Of a stretch of DNA of 64,000 nt, positions 7,172 to 18,171 are shown piece after piece. The notes under the pieces are model-generated. The model saw nothing but the letters and a program-made list of their open reading frames with translations, had not been told where the DNA came from and made no database searches. Each line of letters starts with the position of its first letter. The stretch's first letter is position 1. The translations under genes were made by a program, and so were the position numbers. Origin of the DNA: Pedobacter lusitanus (lineage in GTDB: Bacteria > Bacteroidota > Bacteroidia > Sphingobacteriales > Sphingobacteriaceae); assembly GCF_040026395.1 (NCBI RefSeq), contig NZ_CP157278.1:4154001-4218000 (forward strand), read 5' to 3'.

Positions 7172-10100
7172 ATGAAATGTACGTCTACTCCCCGAATGTT
7201 AAAAAAATTTCTCTGTCTTCTCGTTAGTATTCTAGCTATAACGCTATTTAATACACGATCGTATGCGCAAACAAAAAATTACGCACTGGTAACTCCTTCA
7301 ACGGGTATTGCCAGCTATAATATTGGATCGGATGTCCCGAATGCCAATCCTGGTAATGCAGCATCGATTGATAATCCTAATAATGCAATTTTAAATCCGC
7401 CAGGAGCTCCGGCAACGCTGAATGCCAACAATGTCAGTGTGCTCGGATTACTTGGCTATGAGGGAGAAGCGTATATACAGCTTAAGTATGGTGCGCCTCT
7501 TGTTGCAGGAAAGACAACATATATTCGTTTTGATCAACCGACCAGCGGAGGGGTAAATCTTGATCTTGTTGGCCTTTTGGGCGACCTGACCGGATTATTC
7601 TCTAAAAGAATAGTACAGATTGACGCTTATACCGGCGCAACTGCTTCGAATGATGGTACTTTAATACCTACAGCAAATGTTTCTGCTACTGTTGTGACTG
7701 ATGCAGCAGGGAAAACTTATTTTGCAATTACTCCGTCAGTTACCTATAATTCATTAAGGGTACGATTAAGAGTTAGAAATAATGCACTTTCAATCAGCCT
7801 CGGTGGTTCGATGAATATGAATATTTATCCGGCATTTAATTATAGTGCTGATAATTGTGGATCAGCAATATTTACGAGTGTTGCTGCAACAGGTCTGAAC
7901 GTTTCGCTGACCAGTTTAGTTACAAATCCACAGAATGCAATTGATGGTAACTTAACTACATTTTCACAGTTACAGGCAGGACTGGTAACTTTAGGCTCAT
8001 CTGTTTCGCAGACTATTTATCTTAACGGATTGTCTTCATCTACTGATGTCGCTAAAGTTGTTTTATCACAAGGAGGTTCTTTACTAAGTGTGAATGTTTT
8101 GAAAACAATTACCGTACAGGCATTCAACGGAAGTACTGCAATCGGAACTCCTTTATCACTAAGTAATCTGATTAATCTTGATCTGCTTGGTTTATTTTCC
8201 AATAACAGACCTTTTCCTGTATTTTTTACTCCTGGTGCACCATTTGACCGGATCAAAGTTTCACTGGATAATGGTCTGGCCATCGGAGGAAATATTCTTG
8301 CCGGAGGTCTTAATATTAACGAGGGACAGCGAACTGTGCCTAAACCATTATTTACCGGTGTGACTGGTAATGCGCAGATTTTATGCGGCGGCAGTACATT
8401 GACTTTAACTCCACAAAATCCTAATGCAACCTATACTTATAATTTTTATAAAAAGATAGGGGCTAATGGTACTAAGACAGCTGTAACCGGTGTGACCAAT
8501 AATACGCTTTCTGAAGCCGGACTGACTGCTGGTGTTTATACATATTATGTAGCTGCCCAGCAAACAGGTTGTATTGCAGAATCTGATATGGATAGTGTGG
8601 TGGTTACAGTTAAACCAACCTTACTGTTTACTGCTACACCATTGAGCAATGGCTCTGTGGGTAAAGTATACAGTAAACAACTGAATGCAGCGACTAGCGG
8701 AACACCGCCCTATACTTATGCATTAGCTGCAGGAAGTACTTTGCCGGCTGGTTTAACGCTGAGCTCTGCCGGTCTGATCAGTGGTACACCTACAGCGACT
8801 TCTGCTGCAGGAACATTTAGCGTGGTCGCTACAGATGCTTCGGGTTGTACAACCACTGCGGTTCATACTTTAACTATCACAGCAACCTTAACTCTGCCAA
8901 CTGCAACTTTGCCAAATGGTACAGTTAATAAGGTTTATCCTTCTACGCAACTGCCGGCACCTACTGGTGGCAGTACGCCATATACTTATTCAGCAACCAA
9001 TCTGCCTCCCGGGGTCACGCTCAATCCGACAACCGGATTGCTGACGGGGACGCCTACTACGGCCGGAACTTATACTTTCCCGGTAACCATTACTGATGCA
9101 GATGGAAACACAGTAACGACCAACTTCACTATTATTGTCAGAAGTCCACTGGTATTAACTGCTTCTGCTTTATCAGATGGTACTACAGGAGTTCCATATC
9201 CAACACAGATTATTCCAGCGGCAACAGGAGGAAGCGGGGTTAATACTTATTCTGCAACCAACCTGCCTCCGGGATTAAGTTTTGATCCTGTTACCAGGGC
9301 AATCACAGGTACACCAACACAAACAGGAACATTTACTTTCCCTGTTACGGTAAGTGATAATGAAGGAAATACTACTTCATTAAACTATACCATTGTGGTT
9401 AAGGATGCTTTGGCCATGGGTAATGTTACCCTGCCTGACGGAGCTGTGAATGTAGTTTATCCAACTCAAACACTTCCGGCAGCAACTGGTGGTACAGGCC
9501 CTTATACTTATGTTGCAAGTAATCTGCCTCCGGGACTGACATTTGATCCTATAGCCAGAACGATTTCAGGAACACCTACACAATCCGGTACGTTCACACT
9601 TTCAGTGAAAGTAACTGACAGTGGAAATGGAACCATCACTGTACCTTATACTATTAAGGTAGCAGGTGCGCTTACTTTACCGGCAGCCACTCTGGCTAAT
9701 GGAAAAGTAGGGACATCATATACTTCACCAGCTTTACCTGCAGTAACCGGTGGTACTGCTCCATATACTTATACAGCTACTGGTCTGCCAGCGGGATTAA
9801 GCTTTAATCCTGCAACCAGAGTAATTTCAGGGACTCCGACATCCGGTGGTAATTATACAGTGACTATGAAAGTTACTGATAACGCAGGTAACAGTACAAG
9901 TACGGATTACGCCCTTAACATTACTGTTGATGCTCCTTCAGTTGCGGGAGTTACAATTTGTAGCGGTAATACAGCAACACTGACAGTTGATAACAGTCAG
10001 GCTAATGTGACTTATAATTTTTATACTTCTACAGGAAATACACTTCTGGGATCCGGTACAACTTTTACAACACCGGCCTTAACCGTAAACACTACTTATT

Positions 10101-13100
10101 ATGTAGAAGCGGTTTCGGGAACAGCAGTCAGTGCACGTATTCCAGTAACAGTTACTGTGAATGCTACACCAGATCTGCCGACAGTAGTGATTAATAATGT
10201 AACCATCAGTGCAGGACAAACTGCAACGCTTCAGGCTACTGCGGCTTCTGGTTCAACAATCAAATGGTATGCAGCAGCAGCTGGTGGAATAGAATTAGCA
10301 TCAGGCGGAAGCTTTACTACACCAGTACTGAATGCCAATGCAACTTATTATGCCGGAACAACTAATAGTTCGGGCTGTTCAAGCCCAACCAGAGTTCCGG
10401 TTGTGGTTACTGTAATTAACGGGGCAGTTAATCCTAACTGTTATGCAGCAACAAAACAGGAAAGCGGTATTACCGGCGGACTGTTATGTGTAGCCTGTCA
10501 AATTATTAACCCGGGTAATTCTACAGATGCCGATCTGACTAACTTTACACGTATTTCTCTGCCAGTAGGTATTGGAACTACCGGGTATCAGCGTTTAATC
10601 TTCCAAAATTCCGGAGTGGCAACTGATAGTATCAGTGTTGATCTGGAAACACCTAATGGTTTACTGGATTTAACTGCTCTTGGTGGTATAACAGTGAGTG
10701 TGATGAATGGCACTACAGTAGTTAGCAGCTATCCGTTAAGCGGATCACTGATTAATCTGAGGTTATTAGGAGGAAACAGGTTTACTGCCACTGTTGCAGC
10801 AGGTGGTGTATATGATAGAGTAGAAGTTAAAGTGAATGCTTTACTTACTGCCTTAACCAATGTTAATATCTATGGTGCAAATGTTGTCGCCCCGAATCCT
10901 GTTTTTGATGCAGGAAATCAGACTATCTGTTCCGGATCAACTGCTACATTAAAAGTAACACCGGTTGCCGGGACTACAATTGCGTGGTATAGCGCTGCAA
11001 CAGGCGGAACTATTTTATCTACCAATAATACTTTTACTACTCCGGCACTTACAGCCACTACAATTTATTACCTGCAGGTAAGTAAAAATGGTTGTGCGAA
11101 CCCAACACGTGTTCCTGTTACTGTAACAGTGACAACGGCACTGGCTACACCAGCACTGGCAACAGTAGCTCCAGTTTGTTCAGGTTCACCTGCGACATTA
11201 TCTGTTGATAGTCCGATAGCAGGAATTACCTACAACTGGTATACTGCAGCTACCGGTGGTACTCCAGTATTTACCGGTACAGTTTTTACTACCCCAGCAA
11301 TTACTGTTAACACAACTTATTATTTAGAAGCATCAAACGGCAGCTGTGTGTCAGCTACCCGTACGGCAGCAAACATAGTTGTTAATGCACGTCCGGTTAC
11401 ACCACAAATCACAGCTTCTGCTACAACAGTTAACCAGGGACAGAGTGTTACCCTTACAGGTACATCAACTGAAACCAATGTTACTTTTAACTGGTATACT
11501 TCACAAAATGCAGTTACACCTGTATTTACCGGAGCTAATTATGTAACGCCACCACTTACTGCCACTACAACTTATTATCTTGATGCAGTTTCTACAGTTA
11601 CAGGTTGTGCTTCATCTGTGAGAGTTTCACAAACGATTACTGTTAATCCTGCAGGAACACCAATACCGGTGGGTTGCGAAGGACCAGTCAGTGAAACACA
11701 TGGTGTAGGCGGATTGATTTCTATATTAGCCAGAGTGGATAATCCGGCACTGGCTATCGATGGAGATCAGCTGACAGCATCGACATTGTCTATACCAGTA
11801 GGAGTAGGTTCAAATGTATTTCAGCAAGCTAATTTTGCTGGTTTATCAAATGTAGGTGACACCGTTCGTGTCCTGTTAACTTCACCAGGTCAGCTGTTAT
11901 CACTTTCGCTTTTACCAAGTGTAACTGTCACTACCTATAAAGGTACAGTGAGCAATAATGACGGCATCGCTGTTAACAATCCACTGATTGATCTTAAACT
12001 ATTAGGTGGCGGTTCTCAGGCTCTGCTTACTTTTATTCCGGCAGCTCAGTTTGATGGAGTAGAAGTTAAATTGAACTCAGGTCTTTTGGGCGCATTAACT
12101 GCCATAAACTTCAACTATGCAAAAAGGACTGCTACAGCTCCTGTAGTTGCTTCTGCTAATGTAACAGCATGTTTGAATGCTACTGCATCTTTATCTGTAC
12201 CTGCTCCATTGCCAGGTATAATTTATAAATGGTACGACGCTAACGGAGTTTACTTAGGTAATGACGGACCTGCCTTTACCACACCAGCAATTACTGCTGA
12301 TACTAAATTCTTTGTGGAAGCTTCAAGAGGAGGATGCGGAAGTTCAAGAACACAGATCAACGTTACTGTGACACCAGCTCCTTTAGTACCACAGTTACTT
12401 TCTCCAACAGAGAATACCTGTGTTGGTTCTGCTGTTGCCTTAAAAGTACAAAGCCCTCAGGCTGGAGTAACTTACAAATGGTACAAAGCAGGCGTACTGG
12501 TTCCTGGTCAGACAGGGCCGACATTAAACGATGTTGTTACTGCTAATGTAACTTATGCAGTTGAAGCAGTAAATGCATGTGGGGTTGTTTCTGCACAGGC
12601 AACAGTTGCGATTGTTGTTGGTTCACTTACTCCACCAGTGCTTACTCCACCAGCTGTAACAGTTAACAAAGGTGAAAAAGCATCTCTTGTTGCCAACTCA
12701 TCAACTACAGGTTTAACCTATCACTGGTATGGTGCCGATCCGGCTACCGTTCCGGGTACACCTGAACTATCTACTCTAACTAACGGTGCAAACGGAACAT
12801 TCCTTACCAGTCCGTTAAATGCAACGACTACTTTCTATGTAACTGCAGAAGGTGCATTGGGAACCTGTGTTTCGGGTACCGCATCAGTAGTTGTAACTGT
12901 AAATAACTTCCCTTCAAATCCAGGATCTGTTCCTTGCGAAGGCGCAGTTACAGAAACACATACAGCTGGAGGCATAGGTATATTACCAAGTGTAGCTAAC
13001 CCTGGTTTTGCAATTGATGATGATATCAGCACAAGCTCTTCACTATTTATTCCGATTGGATTACTGAATGCAAATGTTAGTCAGACTGTAGGATTCACAG

Positions 13101-16100
13101 GAGTTTCAGTACTCGGAGATCAGGTTAAACTAAGTCTGACTCAAACTGGTGCATTACTTACACTTGGTGTTGCAAACAATATCAGTGTGACTACTTATAA
13201 TAATGGTGTAAGCAACGGAGATACCAAATTGCTGACAGATCCGGCTATTAACTTAAATCTGTTAACCGGTAATAAGGATGCAATGGTTCAGTTTACACCG
13301 ACCAAGACGTTTGATGCCGTAGAACTAAAACTTTCTACAGGCCTGTTAAGTCTGCTTAATTCTATCAACCTGAATTACGCTCAGCGTATCATAGCTTCTC
13401 CAGCAGTAGCCTCTGCAAATGTTTCAGCATGTGAAGGAACTTCAGCTACGCTTGCTGTCAGCAATCCGGCTGCCGGACTTACTTATAACTGGTATAATGC
13501 GGCAGATCCAAATACGATCATAGCTACCAACACACCTACATTCTCAACTCCTGCTAATTTAGTAGCCGGAACTTATACTTATCTGGTAACAGCAAACCGT
13601 AATGGTTGTGCCAGCCCGGTTAAAACACAGGTTGTTGTAACAGTTAATGGCTCTGCTCCGGCTGCGGTACCAGCTACTGGAAATCCGGCAAGCACCTGTC
13701 TGAATACTCCGGTTACGTTAAGCGTGAATCCGGTTGCAGGTGTCAGCTATAACTGGTACGATGCACTTACCGGCGGTAACCTGCTGGCCTCAAATACAAA
13801 TAGCCTTACCACTCCGGCTAATTTAGCTGTAGGCACTACAGACTATTATGTGGAGGCTGTAAATGGTAACTCTTGTGTAAGTACACAGGCAAGAACTAAA
13901 ATATCAATTACAATTAATCCTCCTGCAACTGCAGGTGATATTACAGTTTCTGGTGCAGGAAATCCTTTCTGCGCAGGAACAAGTGCAGTATTAACTGCAA
14001 ACAGCACGCTGACTAACCCGGTGTTTACCTGGTATACTGATGCAGCGCTGACCAATGCAGTGTTTACCGGCCCAACTTTTAATATAGCCTCAGTGACTGC
14101 TACTACCAGTTATTATGTAACGGTAAAAGCAGATAACAGATGTCAGAATACAGCTGGAACAGCTAAAGTGGTTACTTTAACTGTAAATCCGCCTGCATCA
14201 TCAGCTGATATTACAGTGAGTGGTATCCCGGCAAGTCTTTGTGGCGGAACACCGGTTACTTTGACAGCCAGTACAACTACAGTAAGCAACCCGGTATTTA
14301 CCTGGTACAAGGATGCAGCATTAACACTTGTTGTCAATAACGGTCCTGTATTTACTACTCCTGGGTCAACAGTTACTACACTTTACTACGTGACAGTTCA
14401 GGGAAGTGACAAATGTCCTAATCCGGCAGCTGATGCGAAGGTTGTTACACTGACTATTAATCCACCGGCAGATGCTTCAGATATTAGTATAAATGGTATA
14501 CCAGTAGTTGTTTGTGCCGGATCAGGTACAAGTCTGACTGCAAGTAGTCTGACTGTGATCAATCCGGTATTTACCTGGTATACAGATGCCGCGTTAACCA
14601 ATGCTGTGTTCACAGGTGATAAATTTAATACACCAGTATTAACAGCAACAACTACTTACTATGTAACTGTAAGCGGCCTTAATAAATGTCCTAATGTAAA
14701 AGGTACTGCAAGCGTGGTTGTCCTGACTGTAAATCCTCAATTGAATTTTACAGGAACTGCATTAAGTGCAGGATCAACTATTAATCCATATAGCGTGCAG
14801 ATTAACCCTGCTACTGGTGGAACTGCACCTTACACTTATACAGTGGCTCTGGGTAGTACTCTGCCTGCAGGCTTATCATTATCTTCTGCAGGTCTGATTA
14901 GCGGAACGCCAACAGCAGCAGGAAATTATACCTTCTCAATTAATGCTACAGACAGTAAAGGATGTACTGCAATAGGAATGTTCACCTTAAATATTGGTAC
15001 TACCTCAGTATTATCATTGCCAGCAGCGACGCTGCCGGATGGGCAGGTAGGTACAATGTACCCGGTACAAACGCTGCCGGCTGCGATTGGCGGAACTGCA
15101 CCTTATACTTATGCAGCAACAGGTTTACCAGCAGGTCTGACTTTTGATCCTGCAACAAGGAACATTTCCGGAACACCGACAATAGGTGGTACCTTTACAG
15201 TTGCCATGACAGTAACTGATGCAAATAATAATACTGCATCAGCTAACTATCAGCTTAAAGTGATTGTGCCGGCACCTGTTGTCGCAGATGGCTCAAACTG
15301 CGGTGGAACCAGTGCTACACTAACAGTGTCTAATCCGGTAACAGGAGTAACCTATAACTGGTATACTGCAGCATCCGGAGGAACACCAGTGTTTACCGGA
15401 ACAGTATTCCAGACACCGGCAATAACAGCAAATACAGTTTATTATGTGGAAGGACTTGCAGGAACGACAAGTACCAGAGTTGCTGTAAATGTCAGCTTAA
15501 AATCTCCGGCTTCTGCTGCAGATGTAAGTGTAACAGGTATACCAGCTGTAGTATGCGGAGGATCAACAGCTACGCTTACTGCAAACAGTACAACAATAAC
15601 TAACCCTACATTTAACTGGTACACAGATGCTGCTTTAACAAACCGCGTTTATACAGGTGCAGTCTTTACCACACCAGTACTTACAGCAAATATTACTTAT
15701 TACGTAACCGTACAAGGACCAGGTACCTGCGAAAGTTCTTCTGCTACAGCAAAAGTGGTTGCACTGAACGTAAACCCTCAGGTGAATTTTGCAGGAGGAG
15801 CGTTAACTAACGGGTCTACAATCAGCCCTTACAGTGTACAGCTTAATTCAGCTACAGGCGGAACAGCTCCTTATACTTATACACTGGCTGCAGGAAGCAC
15901 TCTGCCAGCAGGATTATCACTATCAGCTTCAGGGCTGATTAGCGGAACGCCAACAGCAGCAGGTAACTATACTTTCTCAGTAACCGCTGCAGATAGTAAA
16001 GGTTGCAGCGCTACAGCCCAGTTTACTTTAAATATTGGTACATCAGCAGTGATGTCACTGCCACCAGCTACTTTACCTGACGGACAGGTAGGTACTACCT

Positions 16101-18142
16101 ATCCGGTACAAACTTTACCAGCAGTAGTTGGCGGAACAGCACCTTATACCTATACCGCGGCGGGTGTGCCTCCGGGACTGACCTTTAATCCTGCAACCAG
16201 GGAAATTTCAGGAGTGCCAACTCAGGGCGGAACCTTTACCGTCGTAGTTACCGTAACCGATGCAAATGGTACAACCGCTACAGGTAACTATCCGATTACG
16301 GTTACCGTACCAGCTCCGGTAGTTGCTGACGGATCAAGCTGTGGTGGATCACGTGTGACCTTAACAGTTTCAAATCCAATAACAGGAGTTACCTATAACT
16401 GGTATGCAAATGCCACAGGCGGAGCACCAATCTTTACAGGAACCAGCTTCCAGACCCCTGCGATTACTGCAGGCACAACCTATTATGTTGAAGGATTTGC
16501 AGGAACAACCAGCAGCAGAGTAGCAGTTCGTGTCAATATTGGAACACCAGCTACTTCTGCAGATGTAAGCGTTTCCGGTATACCTTCGGTAGTGTGCGGA
16601 GGATCATCTGCTACCTTAACAGCCAACAGTGCTACAGTAGTAAGTCCTGTATTCAAATGGTATACTGATGCAGCACTTACAAGCCTGGCATTTACCGGCG
16701 CAGTATTTAATACTCCGGTACTTACAGCAAATACTACTTATTATGTAACTGTACAGGGACCTAATACCTGTGAAAGTTCATCAGCTACTGCTAAAGTTGT
16801 TGCCCTGACCGTAAATCCGGCTCTGGTCTTCAACGGAGCTACATTAGCGGGTGCTTCTACCACGACTACGTATTCTGCACAGATTGGTTCTGCAACAGGC
16901 GGAACACCTGGATATACTTACAGTGTGGCCTCAGGAAGTACAATCCCAGCAGGTTTAACCTTATCTCCGGCAGGACAGCTTACAGGAACACCGGCAGCAG
17001 TTGGAAACTATACCTTCTCTGTGATTGCCACTGACAGCAAAGGCTGTAATGCAACAGCGACCTTTACACTTGCAGTAGGCAGTGGTAGTCAAATGACATT
17101 GCCAGCTGCGACTTTACCAAACGGACAGGTAGGTACCGTATACGTACCTCAGACATTGCCGGCAGTAATTGGAGGAACAGCGCCATTTACCTATGTAGCT
17201 ACAAACCTGCCTCCGGGATTAACTTTTGATCCGGCAACCAGAACAATCTCAGGAACGCCGACATTGGGAGGAACCTTCACAGTGACAGTTACTGTAACTG
17301 ATGGCAACGGACTAACAGCTACCAATACTTACACCATTGTAGTTACCGTACCGGCATCAGCTGTAGGAGATGCATTGAGCTGCGGAGGCAGTCCGGTTAC
17401 CTTAACTGTAACCAATGTACTTGCAGGAGTTACTTATAACTGGTACGGTACGGCGACAGGCGGAGCGATTCTGTTCACAGGTCCGGCCTTCCAGACTCCA
17501 ACCTTAACCGCGACAACGATCTTCTATGTAGAAGCCATTTCCGGAACAGCTACAAGTGGTAGAATTCCGGTAAATGTAACTGTAGCAGCTTCACTTGCCA
17601 CACCAGTAGTCACTGTGAAATCAAGCACGCTGAGCAGTATTACATTCGGCTGGAATGATGTTACAGGAGCAACAGCTTATGAAATATCAACAGATGGCGG
17701 AACGACATGGGGTAACCCAAGTTCAGGAGCTGCAGGTACTACGCACCTGATCTCAGGTCTGCAGGCAAATACAACAGTTAAGCTGATGGTTAGAGCTAAA
17801 GGAAGCTCAACCTGTCAGACCAGTGCTGCAGGTAGTGTTACGGGTACAGCAACAGACGGACTAATCCCTAATGATGTCTTTATCCCGAATACGTTTACGC
17901 CAAATGGAGATGGTAAAAATGACGTCTTCTATGTATTTGGAAGTGGAATTGCAAAAGTGAAAATGCAGATCTATAACCAGTGGGGACAATTCATCTTCGA
18001 ATCTCTGCAGCAGCAGGTAGGATGGGATGGCTCATACAGAGGACAGATACAGCCAAATGGTGTTTATGTCTACTACGTGGAACTGGTAATGACAGACGGC
18101 TCTACAGTTAAGAGAAAAGGAACAATTAGCATATTAAGATAA
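7172..18142 (+). CDS. giant T9SS-secreted Ig-repeat surface protein (SprB-like adhesin) with type B sorting domain
   Basis: A 3656-residue protein. Residues 1-33 are a signal peptide ending RSYAQ. A module with NCGSAIF...NPQNAIDGN starts near residue 228 and recurs near residues 1089, 1500 and 1921 (CEGxVxETH...NPxxAIDxD), each about 150-200 residues long. Five He_PIG-type Ig repeats (PYTYxATxLPPGL, SGTPTxxG, VTDxxG) span about residues 484-920. Ig-like modules with an NWYTAATGGT core and a TxYYVEA strand fill most of the rest. Three super-repeats of exactly 347 codons begin at residues 2521, 2868 and 3215, the last one incomplete. A fibronectin-III-like domain (about 3476-3560) precedes a 90-residue T9SS type B C-terminal domain (FIPNTFTPNGDGKNDVF...). 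The protein should cross the outer membrane by T9SS and act in adhesion or gliding. Partner genes follow directly. Confidence 0.9.
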   Translation: MKCTSTPRMLKKFLCLLVSILAITLFNTRSYAQTKNYALVTPSTGIASYNIGSDVPNANPGNAASIDNPNNAILNPPGAPATLNANNVSVLGLLGYEGEAYIQLKYGAPLVAGKTTYIRFDQPTSGGVNLDLVGLLGDLTGLFSKRIVQIDAYTGATASNDGTLIPTANVSATVVTDAAGKTYFAITPSVTYNSLRVRLRVRNNALSISLGGSMNMNIYPAFNYSADNCGSAIFTSVAATGLNVSLTSLVTNPQNAIDGNLTTFSQLQAGLVTLGSSVSQTIYLNGLSSSTDVAKVVLSQGGSLLSVNVLKTITVQAFNGSTAIGTPLSLSNLINLDLLGLFSNNRPFPVFFTPGAPFDRIKVSLDNGLAIGGNILAGGLNINEGQRTVPKPLFTGVTGNAQILCGGSTLTLTPQNPNATYTYNFYKKIGANGTKTAVTGVTNNTLSEAGLTAGVYTYYVAAQQTGCIAESDMDSVVVTVKPTLLFTATPLSNGSVGKVYSKQLNAATSGTPPYTYALAAGSTLPAGLTLSSAGLISGTPTATSAAGTFSVVATDASGCTTTAVHTLTITATLTLPTATLPNGTVNKVYPSTQLPAPTGGSTPYTYSATNLPPGVTLNPTTGLLTGTPTTAGTYTFPVTITDADGNTVTTNFTIIVRSPLVLTASALSDGTTGVPYPTQIIPAATGGSGVNTYSATNLPPGLSFDPVTRAITGTPTQTGTFTFPVTVSDNEGNTTSLNYTIVVKDALAMGNVTLPDGAVNVVYPTQTLPAATGGTGPYTYVASNLPPGLTFDPIARTISGTPTQSGTFTLSVKVTDSGNGTITVPYTIKVAGALTLPAATLANGKVGTSYTSPALPAVTGGTAPYTYTATGLPAGLSFNPATRVISGTPTSGGNYTVTMKVTDNAGNSTSTDYALNITVDAPSVAGVTICSGNTATLTVDNSQANVTYNFYTSTGNTLLGSGTTFTTPALTVNTTYYVEAVSGTAVSARIPVTVTVNATPDLPTVVINNVTISAGQTATLQATAASGSTIKWYAAAAGGIELASGGSFTTPVLNANATYYAGTTNSSGCSSPTRVPVVVTVINGAVNPNCYAATKQESGITGGLLCVACQIINPGNSTDADLTNFTRISLPVGIGTTGYQRLIFQNSGVATDSISVDLETPNGLLDLTALGGITVSVMNGTTVVSSYPLSGSLINLRLLGGNRFTATVAAGGVYDRVEVKVNALLTALTNVNIYGANVVAPNPVFDAGNQTICSGSTATLKVTPVAGTTIAWYSAATGGTILSTNNTFTTPALTATTIYYLQVSKNGCANPTRVPVTVTVTTALATPALATVAPVCSGSPATLSVDSPIAGITYNWYTAATGGTPVFTGTVFTTPAITVNTTYYLEASNGSCVSATRTAANIVVNARPVTPQITASATTVNQGQSVTLTGTSTETNVTFNWYTSQNAVTPVFTGANYVTPPLTATTTYYLDAVSTVTGCASSVRVSQTITVNPAGTPIPVGCEGPVSETHGVGGLISILARVDNPALAIDGDQLTASTLSIPVGVGSNVFQQANFAGLSNVGDTVRVLLTSPGQLLSLSLLPSVTVTTYKGTVSNNDGIAVNNPLIDLKLLGGGSQALLTFIPAAQFDGVEVKLNSGLLGALTAINFNYAKRTATAPVVASANVTACLNATASLSVPAPLPGIIYKWYDANGVYLGNDGPAFTTPAITADTKFFVEASRGGCGSSRTQINVTVTPAPLVPQLLSPTENTCVGSAVALKVQSPQAGVTYKWYKAGVLVPGQTGPTLNDVVTANVTYAVEAVNACGVVSAQATVAIVVGSLTPPVLTPPAVTVNKGEKASLVANSSTTGLTYHWYGADPATVPGTPELSTLTNGANGTFLTSPLNATTTFYVTAEGALGTCVSGTASVVVTVNNFPSNPGSVPCEGAVTETHTAGGIGILPSVANPGFAIDDDISTSSSLFIPIGLLNANVSQTVGFTGVSVLGDQVKLSLTQTGALLTLGVANNISVTTYNNGVSNGDTKLLTDPAINLNLLTGNKDAMVQFTPTKTFDAVELKLSTGLLSLLNSINLNYAQRIIASPAVASANVSACEGTSATLAVSNPAAGLTYNWYNAADPNTIIATNTPTFSTPANLVAGTYTYLVTANRNGCASPVKTQVVVTVNGSAPAAVPATGNPASTCLNTPVTLSVNPVAGVSYNWYDALTGGNLLASNTNSLTTPANLAVGTTDYYVEAVNGNSCVSTQARTKISITINPPATAGDITVSGAGNPFCAGTSAVLTANSTLTNPVFTWYTDAALTNAVFTGPTFNIASVTATTSYYVTVKADNRCQNTAGTAKVVTLTVNPPASSADITVSGIPASLCGGTPVTLTASTTTVSNPVFTWYKDAALTLVVNNGPVFTTPGSTVTTLYYVTVQGSDKCPNPAADAKVVTLTINPPADASDISINGIPVVVCAGSGTSLTASSLTVINPVFTWYTDAALTNAVFTGDKFNTPVLTATTTYYVTVSGLNKCPNVKGTASVVVLTVNPQLNFTGTALSAGSTINPYSVQINPATGGTAPYTYTVALGSTLPAGLSLSSAGLISGTPTAAGNYTFSINATDSKGCTAIGMFTLNIGTTSVLSLPAATLPDGQVGTMYPVQTLPAAIGGTAPYTYAATGLPAGLTFDPATRNISGTPTIGGTFTVAMTVTDANNNTASANYQLKVIVPAPVVADGSNCGGTSATLTVSNPVTGVTYNWYTAASGGTPVFTGTVFQTPAITANTVYYVEGLAGTTSTRVAVNVSLKSPASAADVSVTGIPAVVCGGSTATLTANSTTITNPTFNWYTDAALTNRVYTGAVFTTPVLTANITYYVTVQGPGTCESSSATAKVVALNVNPQVNFAGGALTNGSTISPYSVQLNSATGGTAPYTYTLAAGSTLPAGLSLSASGLISGTPTAAGNYTFSVTAADSKGCSATAQFTLNIGTSAVMSLPPATLPDGQVGTTYPVQTLPAVVGGTAPYTYTAAGVPPGLTFNPATREISGVPTQGGTFTVVVTVTDANGTTATGNYPITVTVPAPVVADGSSCGGSRVTLTVSNPITGVTYNWYANATGGAPIFTGTSFQTPAITAGTTYYVEGFAGTTSSRVAVRVNIGTPATSADVSVSGIPSVVCGGSSATLTANSATVVSPVFKWYTDAALTSLAFTGAVFNTPVLTANTTYYVTVQGPNTCESSSATAKVVALTVNPALVFNGATLAGASTTTTYSAQIGSATGGTPGYTYSVASGSTIPAGLTLSPAGQLTGTPAAVGNYTFSVIATDSKGCNATATFTLAVGSGSQMTLPAATLPNGQVGTVYVPQTLPAVIGGTAPFTYVATNLPPGLTFDPATRTISGTPTLGGTFTVTVTVTDGNGLTATNTYTIVVTVPASAVGDALSCGGSPVTLTVTNVLAGVTYNWYGTATGGAILFTGPAFQTPTLTATTIFYVEAISGTATSGRIPVNVTVAASLATPVVTVKSSTLSSITFGWNDVTGATAYEISTDGGTTWGNPSSGAAGTTHLISGLQANTTVKLMVRAKGSSTCQTSAAGSVTGTATDGLIPNDVFIPNTFTPNGDGKNDVFYVFGSGIAKVKMQIYNQWGQFIFESLQQQVGWDGSYRGQIQPNGVYVYYVELVMTDGSTVKRKGTISILR
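14732..17595 (+). repeat. three coding super-repeats of 1041 bp in the adhesin gene
   Basis: The units begin at 14732, 15773 and 16814, each with Asn-Pro followed by an F-x-G-xx-L strand; both intervals are exactly 1041 bases (347 codons). Each full unit holds two He_PIG modules and two CHU-type Ig modules. The third lacks the last Ig module and runs into the fibronectin-III-like domain. The units are similar but not identical, so they are old or diversified duplications. Confidence 0.8.
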
Positions 18143-18171
18143 GAGACACATTAACCTGAAATATAAATAAC

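Noticed and set aside
12334..15624. Several 60-90-codon frames on the minus strand and in other plus-strand frames inside the adhesin gene
   Set aside because: They follow the repeat periodicity of the real gene (recurrent YQVNTGL-like shadows) and have no starts or promoters of their own.
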